6,526 nucleotides of DNA from Dermatophilaceae bacterium (GCA_013361975.1 JABFXB010000532.1:1-6526), one strand, 5' to 3'. Positions 1-5,139 are shown, numbered from the stretch's first letter. Made by a program: numbers and translations. Notes: generated by a model from the sequence alone, not told the origin.

Positions 1-48
1 GCGGCTCGGTGTGCGGCTCGGTGTGCGGCTCGGTGTGCAGCTCCGCGT
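1..48. repeat. 12-bp tandem repeat (three exact units plus one degenerate), cut by the window edge
   Basis: The 12-mer GCGGCTCGGTGT repeats exactly at 1-12, 13-24 and 25-36. A fourth unit at 37-48 differs at three positions. The unit keeps the minus-strand reading frame and encodes HTEP, so the protein ends in at least three HTEP units. The array may continue to the left, so the copy number is unknown. Confidence 0.9.
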
Positions 49-1012
49 CGATCTCGGCGACGAGCTCGCGGATGGCTGCATCACCGACCACCGGGCCGCC
101 CGCCAGCAGCCCGTCGGCGCCGAGGAGCACCGCCGCGGGGGTCATGCCGTAGCCGAACGAGCGCGAGACGTGGAACGGGCTGTCGTGCACGGACTGCGGC
201 TCGTCCGTCGAGGTGAGGGCACTGCCTTCCGGCGGCGCGGTGACCAGCACACGCACGTCGACCTCGGGAAGCCGTTCTCTCCAGTGGGGGATCGAGCGGA
301 TGACCTCGACGCAGCCGCCGCACGACTGCGAGACCTCGAGCAGCAGGACGGCACGCTCGGAGCTCAGCTCGCGCAGGGTCGCCGTCGTCCCGTCCGCGAG
401 GGTGACGGGCACGTCCGGGGTGCGCGTGCGGAGGTAGTCGAGCTCCTCACCCGTCTCGCCCTCCACGAGAGCGTGGGCCGGCTGCGCAGGTGCCGTCGCC
501 GTGTGGCCCGGGAGCACGAGCGCCACCGTCACCGCGACGGCAATCGCCCCCGCCAGCCACCACGTGCCGGACGCCGTGAGCGCGGCCGGCGCCGACCGGT
601 CGTCCAGCGCCGCGACGGCCAGGCCTCCGGCGGCCAGCAGGCTGAGCCACACGTTGCGCCACCACGTGGTCCGGGTCACCGGAGCGGATCGGCGTGCGCC
701 GAAGCAGCTGCACCCGACGGTTCCGGGGCGGCGCAGCGCGGCGGCCACCAGGGCGGCATACGCCAGCATGAGCGCCAGCACGAGCGCGGCTGCCACGACG
801 TGCACGGCGCCTCCGGTGAGCAGCAGCGCGACCGCGAGGAGGATCTCGACGTACGGGTGGGCGGTCGCCAGGGCCTGACGTCGGAGTCCTGCGGGGACGC
901 CGAGGTCTCGCCAGGCGGCCAGCCGGTCACCGTCGCCGAGCTTGGTGACGCCGCTGAGGAGCAGGACGGCCGCCAGGAGTGCGGGGACGACGACGACGAG
1001 GGCATCCGGCAC
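1..1012 (-). CDS. MauE/DoxX-like membrane protein fused to thioredoxin-like domain (C-terminus beyond window)
   Basis: Incomplete at its C-terminus; 337 residues are visible. Seen: four likely membrane segments (about residues 3-22, 54-93 as one or two helices, 119-136 and 151-168), a C-S-C-F-G motif at Cys101/Cys103, and a W-W-R-N motif at 117-120. A soluble domain of about residues 195-325 has a CGGC pair (Cys231, Cys234) and a T-P turn (Pro292) before a beta-strand, as in the cis-proline loop of thioredoxins. Known: MauE proteins (methylamine dehydrogenase maturation; DoxX-like fold) carry a CxCFG motif and are linked to disulfide formation in exported proteins. Inferred: a membrane thiol-disulfide oxidoreductase in which the two cysteine pairs exchange electrons. 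Membership of a true mau pathway is not supported here. The GTG start at 1012 is preferred because a -10-like TACACT ends 6 bases upstream; an in-frame ATG at 1105 would add 31 non-hydrophobic residues. The visible end repeats HTEP. It is transcribed divergently from the Tat-exported protein gene. Confidence 0.85.
   Translation of the reverse strand, partial: MPDALVVVVPALLAAVLLLSGVTKLGDGDRLAAWRDLGVPAGLRRQALATAHPYVEILLAVALLLTGGAVHVVAAALVLALMLAYAALVAAALRRPGTVGCSCFGARRSAPVTRTTWWRNVWLSLLAAGGLAVAALDDRSAPAALTASGTWWLAGAIAVAVTVALVLPGHTATAPAQPAHALVEGETGEELDYLRTRTPDVPVTLADGTTATLRELSSERAVLLLEVSQSCGGCVEVIRSIPHWRERLPEVDVRVLVTAPPEGSALTSTDEPQSVHDSPFHVSRSFGYGMTPAAVLLGADGLLAGGPVVGDAAIRELVAEIDAELHTEPHTEPHTEP
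755..762 (+). repeat. GGCATACG octamer, copy 1
   Basis: First of five copies of this octamer. It lies inside the MauE-thioredoxin gene, where it reads GCG TAT GCC on the coding strand. It supplies the only TAT tyrosine codon I see in the visible part of that gene. Confidence 0.5.
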
Positions 1013-1018
1013 AGCGCG

Positions 1019-1024
1019 AGTGTA
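1019..1024 (-). promoter_or_regulatory. -10 element TACACT for the MauE-thioredoxin gene, leaderless arrangement
   Basis: TACACT on the minus strand fits the actinobacterial TAnnnT -10 pattern. It ends 6 bases before the GTG at 1012, so transcription would begin at or next to the start codon. No Shine-Dalgarno sequence precedes the GTG. No convincing -35 box is visible at 16-18 bases spacing. Confidence 0.5.
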
Positions 1025-1090
1025 ACGAGCAGGTCCGTCCAGAACCCCGAGATCCAAGGGATCGCGCAGGCCCGCGGCGCGGACCTTTCT

Positions 1091-1133
1091 GACAAACCCC
1101 GACATTTGGGTCTGCGCGGAGGGTGAGTTTGTC
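1091..1133. promoter_or_regulatory. Inverted repeat GACAAAC/GTTTGTC in the divergent intergenic region
   Basis: GACAAAC at 1091-1097 is exactly complementary to GTTTGTC at 1127-1133, with 29 bases between. Outside the exact arms, CTG(G)ACAAAC is shared when read inward. It lies between the two divergent promoters, so it could bind a regulator of both genes, but two 7-base arms this far apart may be coincidence. Confidence 0.25.
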
Positions 1134-1150
1134 CAGACCTGTTGATCGGC

Positions 1151-1165
1151 AGGGGGATTCCCCCT
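1151..1165. promoter_or_regulatory. Perfect odd palindrome AGGGGGA-T-TCCCCCT, candidate operator
   Basis: Two perfectly complementary 7-base arms flank a single central T. A one-base loop cannot make a good RNA hairpin, so a protein-binding site on DNA is more likely than a terminator. It abuts the expected -35 region of the Tat-protein gene (candidate -10 at 1186-1191), where a bound protein could repress or activate. Confidence 0.4.
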
Positions 1166-1185
1166 TTCGCTCCCTTGCGAGGCGA

Positions 1186-1191
1186 TACAGT
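1186..1191 (+). promoter_or_regulatory. Candidate -10 TACAGT for the Tat-exported protein gene
   Basis: TACAGT fits TAnnnT. Transcription would start near 1198 and give a leader of about 40 bases, long enough to hold the ribosome binding site at 1228-1233. The -35 region (about 1163-1170) is weak by consensus and touches the palindrome at 1151-1165, which would fit an activated promoter. Confidence 0.35.
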
Positions 1192-1192
1192 T

Positions 1193-1203
1193 CGAGAGTC
1201 TCG
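1193..1203. promoter_or_regulatory. Small palindrome CGAGA-G-TCTCG at the predicted transcription start
   Basis: Two 5-base complementary arms flank one G. Its centre (1198) is where transcription would begin if 1186-1191 is the -10 element, and it is 40 bp from the centre of the palindrome at 1151-1165. Possible second operator half; the short arms keep confidence low. Confidence 0.25.
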
Positions 1204-1227
1204 GGGGGAACTGAGACACACTTTCGT

Positions 1228-1233
1228 GGGGGG
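1228..1233 (+). promoter_or_regulatory. G-rich ribosome binding site that sets the start at 1240
   Basis: Six consecutive G's end 6 bases before the ATG at 1240. They are part of the 9-mer GGGGGGAAC (1228-1236), which also occurs 25 bases upstream at 1203-1211. This favours 1240 over the in-frame ATG at 1123, which would put a polar stretch of 39 residues ahead of the Tat signal. Confidence 0.6.
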
Positions 1234-1239
1234 AACCAC

Positions 1240-1785
1240 ATGACTCAAACCGATAGCAGTGCTGCGCCCAAGGTCCGTCGCCGCGCGGTCGTCAAGGGTG
1301 CCGCGTGGGCGACACCGGCGGTGATGGTGGCTGCGGCCGCCCCGACGGCAGCAGCCTCCGCGCCCATCGTGCCGTCCTTCGAGCCGGGCACCTTCTGCAA
1401 GCACTCGGGCAAACCGAAGTACTACCACGCGGTCTTCTGCTTCAAGAACACCACGTTGTCGCCCATCACGGTGAGCCTGGGCAACCTCGTCATCAACGAC
1501 GTGGGAATGCAGGCGAACGTGTCGGAGGGAGGGCACTTCGCCACCTCCTTCACCGTGGCTGCCGGGCTCTCCAGGTGCATGTACGTCGATGCCGGTGAGT
1601 TCTCTGACAGCGCCAACGGCACCGCGACGCTGTTCTTCACGTATTCCTTCGGGTCCTCCAGCGTCTCCGACAGCGTCTCGGGCGGCACCATCGTCGGGAC
1701 GAACCTCAACCCGTGCGGCACGGGCAACGGCGCCATCGGGAGCCAGCCGGTGGGCGACCCGCCACACGCCACCTCGGGTCCCTGA
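1240..1785 (+). CDS. Small Tat-exported protein with four cysteines, function unknown
   Basis: 181 residues. Seen: a twin-arginine signal near the N-terminus (R-R-R at 13-15, then A-V-V-K-G), followed by an alanine-rich hydrophobic stretch to about residue 41 with plausible signal-peptidase sites near 37-41. The mature part (about 140 residues) is rich in Ser, Thr, Gly, Asn and Val, has no further membrane segment, no sortase motif and no lipobox, and looks like a beta-rich secreted domain. It has four cysteines (Cys53, Cys67, Cys113, Cys159), enough for two disulfides; the tail after Cys159 is Gly/Pro-rich. Known: many actinobacterial secreted proteins of unknown function share this kind of RRxVVKGAAW signal. 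I do not recognise the mature domain. It lies divergent from a membrane thioredoxin fusion that could oxidise or reduce its cysteines (inference). A hairpin terminator follows, so it is probably monocistronic. Confidence 0.85.
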   Translation: MTQTDSSAAPKVRRRAVVKGAAWATPAVMVAAAAPTAAASAPIVPSFEPGTFCKHSGKPKYYHAVFCFKNTTLSPITVSLGNLVINDVGMQANVSEGGHFATSFTVAAGLSRCMYVDAGEFSDSANGTATLFFTYSFGSSSVSDSVSGGTIVGTNLNPCGTGNGAIGSQPVGDPPHATSGP

Positions 1786-1798
1786 GACCCACGAGCAC

Positions 1799-1835
1799 CG
1801 AGACGCGCTCCGCCGAGTTGGCGGGGTGCGTCTCG
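1799..1835 (+). terminator. Strong hairpin terminator after the Tat-exported protein gene
   Basis: CGAGACGC (1799-1806) pairs perfectly with GCGTCTCG (1828-1835), and CCGCC (1810-1814) with GGCGG (1820-1824) around the loop GAGTT. The three bases between the stems can pair with two G-U pairs, giving a stem of about 16 pairs. No long T tract follows, as is common in high-GC actinobacteria. It begins 13 bases after the stop codon and ends 19 bases before the next gene's -10 element. Confidence 0.8.
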
Positions 1836-1854
1836 TCGTCCGTGCCGGCTCCTG

Positions 1855-1860
1855 CACAAT
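1855..1860 (+). promoter_or_regulatory. -10-like CACAAT for exonuclease III, leaderless arrangement
   Basis: CACAAT ends 6 bases before the ATG at 1867, and no Shine-Dalgarno sequence is present. With the terminator just upstream, the gene needs its own promoter. No good -35 box is visible at the normal spacing. Confidence 0.5.
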
Positions 1861-1866
1861 CGGCGC

Positions 1867-2691
1867 ATGCGCGTCATCACGGCCAACGTCAACGGCATCC
1901 GGGCGGCCGCCCGACGGGGCATGGTGCAGTGGCTCGCGCTGGCACGGCCCGACGTGCTGACGCTGCAGGAAGTACGGGCCGACGACGTAGAGCTCGGCAA
2001 GGTCCTGGCCGACGCGGGCCTCGCCCACTGGTCGGTGGCCCACACGGAGGGCGGTGCCAGGGGTCGTGCGGGAGTCGCCGTGGTGTCACGCGACCCGCAC
2101 ACGGCCGTACGCGTCGGCATCGACGGCGAGTTCGGCGACGAGGGGCGGTGGGTGGAGGCCGATCTCGTGACCGAGGGCGGTCCCCTCACGGTCGTGTCGG
2201 CGTACGTCCACACCGGTGAGGCCGACACCGAGCGGCAGGTCGTGAAGTACGCCTTCCTCGACGCCATCACGCGTCGGCTCGACCGGGCCGCTGCCGACGG
2301 CGCGGCCATGGTCGTCACCGGCGACCTCAACATCGCGCACCGCGAGGCCGACCTCAAGAACTGGAAGGGCAACCTCAGGAAGAGCGGCTTCCTGCCCGAG
2401 GAGCGTGCCTACCTCGACCGCTGGTTCGAGGACGACGCGTGGGTCGACGTCCAGCGGCGCCACGCGGGGGATGTCGCCGGCCCGTACTCGTGGTGGTCGT
2501 GGCGCGGCAAGGCCTTCGACAACGACGCCGGCTGGCGCATCGACTACCAGCTCGCCAGCCGACGGCTGTCCGCGACCGCCCGGCACGCGTACGTCGACCG
2601 TGCCCCCACGTATGCCGAGCGGTGGAGCGACCACGCCCCCGTCGTGGTGGACTACGACCTCACCGCACTCGAGCGCCACGCCCCCGCCTGA
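1867..2691 (+). CDS. xthA: Exodeoxyribonuclease III (AP endonuclease, EEP family)
   Basis: 274 residues, a normal length for the family. It is expected to cut the backbone at abasic sites and remove 3'-blocking groups in base-excision repair, using Mg2+, in the cytoplasm. Seen: the N-terminal N-V-N-G-I-R motif (residues 7-12), L-Q-E (metal-ligand Glu35), S-A-Y (Tyr113), G-D-L-N (Asp153, Asn155), W-R-I-D (223-226) and the final S-D-H (Asp255, His256). All catalytic positions expected for ExoIII/APE1-type enzymes are present, so it should be active. The ATG at 1867 is chosen because the conserved first beta-strand (M-R-V-I-T-A-N) starts there. The gene is separated from upstream by a terminator and is followed after 51 bases by trpS on the same strand, which has its own promoter-like element. 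Assignment to the Xth subfamily is confident; the exact activity balance (nuclease versus AP endonuclease) cannot be read from sequence. Confidence 0.95.
   Translation: MRVITANVNGIRAAARRGMVQWLALARPDVLTLQEVRADDVELGKVLADAGLAHWSVAHTEGGARGRAGVAVVSRDPHTAVRVGIDGEFGDEGRWVEADLVTEGGPLTVVSAYVHTGEADTERQVVKYAFLDAITRRLDRAAADGAAMVVTGDLNIAHREADLKNWKGNLRKSGFLPEERAYLDRWFEDDAWVDVQRRHAGDVAGPYSWWSWRGKAFDNDAGWRIDYQLASRRLSATARHAYVDRAPTYAERWSDHAPVVVDYDLTALERHAPA
2609..2616 (-). repeat. GGCATACG octamer, copy 2 (minus orientation)
   Basis: CGTATGCC on the plus strand, in the exonuclease III gene as ACG TAT GCC. It is the only TAT codon I see in that gene, whose other tyrosines use TAC. It is the only copy of the five in this orientation. 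Confidence 0.5.
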
Positions 2692-2730
2692 CGGGGCGAG
2701 GTCGGTTGGGGGCCCGGCCGCGGGATGGGC

Positions 2731-2736
2731 CAGAAT
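2731..2736 (+). promoter_or_regulatory. -10-like CAGAAT for trpS, leaderless arrangement
   Basis: CAGAAT ends 6 bases before the ATG at 2743, the same spacing as for exonuclease III, and no Shine-Dalgarno sequence is present. A weak -35-like TTGGGG lies at 2706-2711 with a 19-base spacer. This supports the start at 2743 over the in-frame ATG at 2725, which lies upstream of this element. Confidence 0.5.
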
Positions 2737-2742
2737 GCAGCC

Positions 2743-3774
2743 ATGTCCTCGACGCCCTCCGTCCCGACCGCCACGCCCCGCAGCCTCTCGGGCATGCAGC
2801 CGACCAGCGACTCGCTCCACCTCGGCAACTACATCGGCGCGCTGGTCGAGTGGGTGCGGCTGCAGGAGACGCACGACGCGTACTACTTCGTCGCCGACCT
2901 GCACGCGCTGACCGTCGCCCCCGAGCCGGAGGTGCTGCGCGAGCGCACCCGCGTCACGGCCGCCCAGTTCATCGCCGGCGGCGTCGACCCTGCCCGCTCG
3001 ACGCTCTTCGTCCAGAGCCACATCGCCCAGCACACCGAGCTCTACTGGGTGCTCGGCACCCTCACCGGTTTCGGCGAGGCGAGCCGCATGACCCAGTTCA
3101 AGGACAAGTCGGCCAAGGGCACCAACACCAACGTCGGACTCTTCGCCTACCCCGTGCTGCAGGCCGCCGACATCCTCATCTACGACGCGAACGTCGTGCC
3201 GGTCGGCGAGGACCAGCGCCAGCACCTCGAGCTGTCGCGCGACCTGGCCGGCCGCTTCAACCAGCGTTTCGGCGAGACGCTCGTCGTGCCCGAGCCGCAC
3301 ATCATGAAGGCCACGGCCAAGATCCAGGACCTCCAGGAGCCGACGGCGAAGATGAGCAAGTCCGCGGCCTCGGACGCGGGCCTGGTCAGCCTGCTCGACG
3401 AGCCGTCGCGCATCGCGAAGAAGATCCGCTCGGCCGTGACCGACGCCGAGCGCGAGATCAGGTTCGACGAGGAGAACAAGCCCGGCATCTCCAACCTGCT
3501 CTCCATCCACTCCGCGCTCTCGGGCACCCCGGTCGCGATCCTCGAGGAGCAGTACGACGGCAAGGGCTACGGCGACCTGAAGAAGGACGTCGCCGAGGTC
3601 GTCGTCGAGGCGGTCACCCCGTTCCGCACCCGCACGCTCGAGCTCATGGCCGACCCGGCCGAGCTCGACCGCATCCTCGCCGACGGCGCCGAGAAGGCCC
3701 GCGAGGTGGCCGAGGCGACCGTCCGGCGCGTCTACGACAAGGTCGGTCTCCTCAGGTCGTCGCACCGACCCTGA
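2743..3774 (+). CDS. trpS: Tryptophan--tRNA ligase
   Basis: 343 residues, typical for bacterial TrpRS. It joins tryptophan to its tRNA using ATP, in the cytoplasm, as a class Ic synthetase that acts as a dimer. Seen: the HIGH-type motif H-L-G-N (26-29) after S-G-M-Q-P-T; the family signature V-G-E-D-Q (GEDQ at 155-158) followed by Q-H-L-E-L-S-R-D; and the K-M-S-K-S loop (203-207) that binds ATP. All signatures are intact. The start at 2743 leaves a short Ser/Thr/Pro-rich leader of about 12 residues before the conserved R-S-L-S-G-M; a start at 2725 is possible but less likely given the -10-like hexamer. The gene ends 15 bases from the stop of the convergent glycosyltransferase, and a palindrome there probably ends both transcripts. 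No T-box or tryptophan leader is visible upstream; the 51-base gap is too short for one. Confidence 0.97.
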   Translation: MSSTPSVPTATPRSLSGMQPTSDSLHLGNYIGALVEWVRLQETHDAYYFVADLHALTVAPEPEVLRERTRVTAAQFIAGGVDPARSTLFVQSHIAQHTELYWVLGTLTGFGEASRMTQFKDKSAKGTNTNVGLFAYPVLQAADILIYDANVVPVGEDQRQHLELSRDLAGRFNQRFGETLVVPEPHIMKATAKIQDLQEPTAKMSKSAASDAGLVSLLDEPSRIAKKIRSAVTDAEREIRFDEENKPGISNLLSIHSALSGTPVAILEEQYDGKGYGDLKKDVAEVVVEAVTPFRTRTLELMADPAELDRILADGAEKAREVAEATVRRVYDKVGLLRSSHRP

Positions 3775-3798
3775 CGCGCGGGCGCGGCGTCACGGTCG
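3766..3798. terminator. Bidirectional terminator-like palindrome between trpS and the glycosyltransferase
   Basis: TGACGC (3772-3777) pairs with GCGTCA (3787-3792). Outside one C-C mismatch, CGACC (3766-3770) pairs with GGTCG (3794-3798). The stem is therefore 11 pairs around a 9-base loop. The left arm holds the trpS stop and the right arm holds the glycosyltransferase stop (TCA on this strand). No T tract is seen on either side. Confidence 0.6.
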
Positions 3799-5010
3799 CA
3801 TCGCCGGCCACTCTGCGCCCAGAGCGTGGTCGTAGGCCCGCCTGAGCGCCGGCGCCTGCGTCTCGGACGAGAAGGCGGTCGCGAAGAGCCGCGACGCCGA
3901 CGCTCGCGCATGCGCGTGGGCGTCGGGCGCGAGCAGGTCCCGCGTGGCGTCGGCGAGGCCGGACACGTCTCCGAGACGGCATACGCGGCCCGCACCGTCC
4001 CGGGCGAGCTCGGGGAGGGCGCGGTAGTCGGACACCACGACCGGGATCCCGAGGGCCAAAGCCTCCATCGGGGCATACGGCAGCCCGTCGACGTGTGACG
4101 GGTGCAGCAGGACGTCGATGCTCGGCAGCACCGACGAGAGCAGCTCGGAACGCGGCACGAACGGCCGCCAGTCCACGGACTCGGGCAGGGAGAGGCCTGC
4201 CGGCCTCGGACTCCCGATGACGACGAGCTCGAGATCGGGTCGTTCACGGCGCAGCAGCTCGAAGGCGGCCACGACCTCGGGGCCGCCCTTGGCCCGGAAC
4301 TCCTTGGCGACGAAACCGAGGCGTCGCGGCACCCGGTCGCGGGGTCTCGTCGGACCGGCCGTCTGCGGAGGGTCGAGGTAGTTGGGGACCACGTCGACGC
4401 GTGAGGCGTCCACGCCGCGCTCGATCATCCACGACCGGAGATGGTGCGAGAAGGCGACGAACCTGCGGGCCCGGCCCAGGCGACGAGCGTGCAGGGTCGC
4501 GTCCAGGGCGGCCGCGAGCCCAGAGTCGAAGCGGTTCGCGTTGCGAACGCGGTCGGACGGCCACCCCCACGCGTCGCCGTACACCCACTCGAGGGGGCCG
4601 CCAGCACTCATCACCACGGGGGGCGAGGCACCGACGAACCGCGTGCTGAAGACGTGCACGTGCACGAGGTCGAACGCCGTCGGGCTCGCCTCGAGGACGC
4701 GGATGGGCTCTCGGAAGGCCCGGCCGGTGCGGCGGATCCTCGACTCCGCCCTCCGCAGGGCGGCGGCTCCCAGGGACCGGGTGGACCGCCCGACTCGGCG
4801 CTGCCGGAGCGACGTCGTCAGGTCGGCCCGCGAACCCACCTCTCGCAGGGTGCCCTCGGCGACGGCGCGGTCGTAGGTCGTGTACTCGACCCCCGGGGGA
4901 GGGCTGGCGAGCAGCTGCTCGGTGTAGGTGACGTCGCCCGAGTGCGGGTCCACGCCCGACACGGCACTCATGAGCAGGACCCGGAGCGGCTCCGGCGGCA
5001 GCGTGGGCAT
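3790..5010 (-). CDS. Glycosyltransferase, GT4-like (GT-B fold)
   Basis: 406 residues. Seen: an N-terminal strand L-R-V-L-L-M-S-A then G-D-V-T-Y-T-E (25-31); F-D-L-V-H-V-H (113-119) and F-V-A-F-S-H (184-189) of the acceptor-side Rossmann domain; a domain junction V-V-P-N-Y (207-211); then the C-terminal donor-binding domain with L-G-F-V-A-K (231-236), L-E-L-V-V-I-G (260-266), H-P-S-H-V-D-G-L-P (303-311) and M-E-A-L-A-L-G (315-321). Known: family 4 retaining glycosyltransferases carry an E-x7-E motif; here the first acidic residue is Asp308 and the second Glu316. An Arg-rich stretch (12 Arg in residues 69-100) could help peripheral membrane binding. Donor and acceptor cannot be deduced; cell-surface polysaccharide or glycolipid synthesis is likely. 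The ATG at 5010 is chosen because TACGCT ends 7 bases upstream; the frame stays open further but the extra residues look like shadow coding. It lies alone on this strand between trpS and the 2H/YihY pair, with no partner gene visible. Confidence 0.88.
   Translation of the reverse strand: MPTLPPEPLRVLLMSAVSGVDPHSGDVTYTEQLLASPPPGVEYTTYDRAVAEGTLREVGSRADLTTSLRQRRVGRSTRSLGAAALRRAESRIRRTGRAFREPIRVLEASPTAFDLVHVHVFSTRFVGASPPVVMSAGGPLEWVYGDAWGWPSDRVRNANRFDSGLAAALDATLHARRLGRARRFVAFSHHLRSWMIERGVDASRVDVVPNYLDPPQTAGPTRPRDRVPRRLGFVAKEFRAKGGPEVVAAFELLRRERPDLELVVIGSPRPAGLSLPESVDWRPFVPRSELLSSVLPSIDVLLHPSHVDGLPYAPMEALALGIPVVVSDYRALPELARDGAGRVCRLGDVSGLADATRDLLAPDAHAHARASASRLFATAFSSETQAPALRRAYDHALGAEWPAMRP
3978..3985 (+). 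repeat. GGCATACG octamer, copy 3
   Basis: Inside the glycosyltransferase gene, where the coding strand reads CGC GTA TGC CG (Arg342-Val343-Cys344). It creates a GTA valine codon, uncommon in such GC-rich DNA. Confidence 0.5.
4072..4079 (+). repeat. GGCATACG octamer, copy 4
   Basis: 87 bases from copy 3 in the same orientation. The coding strand reads CCG TAT GCC (Pro311-Tyr312-Ala313), inside the donor-binding motif of the glycosyltransferase. It is the only copy with G rather than C on its 5' side. Confidence 0.5.
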
Positions 5011-5017
5011 CGGCGCC

Positions 5018-5023
5018 AGCGTA
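5018..5023 (-). promoter_or_regulatory. -10 element TACGCT for the glycosyltransferase, leaderless arrangement
   Basis: TACGCT on the minus strand fits TAnnnT and ends 7 bases before the ATG at 5010. No Shine-Dalgarno sequence is seen, and the -35 region is not recognisable. Confidence 0.45.
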
Positions 5024-5053
5024 GCTGCGGGCCGGCTGGCGGTCCCGGAGTCG

Positions 5054-5101
5054 CGTGGTTCCCGTCGTGGGCAGGCTCGCGACCGACCCACGGGACCCAC
5101 G
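5054..5101. promoter_or_regulatory. Imperfect inverted repeat midway between divergent promoters
   Basis: The left arm holds CGTGG, TCCCG and TGGG (5054-5071); the right arm holds CCCA, CGGGA and CCACG (5087-5101). They pair with one mismatch and a three-base bulge on the left, around a 15-base centre. It sits 30 bases from the glycosyltransferase -10 element and 25 bases from the 2H-gene -10 element, so it could be an operator serving both directions or simply a stable GC-rich fold. Confidence 0.4.
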
Positions 5102-5126
5102 CCGTTCGGCTGGCGGACGAGTTCGG

Positions 5127-5132
5127 TACGGT
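5127..5132 (+). promoter_or_regulatory. -10 element TACGGT for the 2H phosphoesterase/YihY operon, leaderless arrangement
   Basis: TACGGT fits TAnnnT and ends 7 bases before the GTG at 5140. A weak -35-like TTCGGC is at 5105-5110 with a 16-base spacer. The element supports GTG 5140 as the start in a frame that stays open far upstream. Confidence 0.45.
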
Positions 5133-5139
5133 CGGGGTC

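Noticed and set aside
1013..1105. ATG at 1105 as the start of the MauE-thioredoxin gene
   Set aside because: In frame, but the 31 added residues are polar, no ribosome binding site precedes it, and the TACACT element would fall inside the coding region.
11..1126. Long plus-strand open frame opposite the MauE-thioredoxin gene
   Set aside because: Its translation is a low-complexity Arg/Gly/Asp/Glu mix without recognisable motifs, while the minus strand encodes clear membrane segments and a CGGC thioredoxin domain. It is an antisense shadow of GC-rich coding DNA.
1207..1236. GGAAC at 1207-1211 or 1232-1236 as an ECF-sigma -35 element
   Set aside because: No matching -10 element (CGTC/CGTT type) is found at 16-17 bases downstream before the start codon; the second copy fits better as part of the ribosome binding site.
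1123..1239. ATG at 1123 as the start of the Tat-exported protein
   Set aside because: It would put 39 extra residues before the twin-arginine signal and place the palindrome, -10 element and ribosome binding site inside the coding region.
2714..2725. CCCG-GCCG-CGGG hairpin between exonuclease III and trpS as a terminator
   Set aside because: The stem is only four pairs, has no T tract, and overlaps the spacer of the likely trpS promoter. It is too weak to call in GC-rich DNA.
2086..3765. 559-codon minus-strand open frame across exonuclease III and trpS
   Set aside because: Val/Leu/Asp/Gly/Arg-rich shadow lying opposite two genes whose catalytic motifs are all intact.
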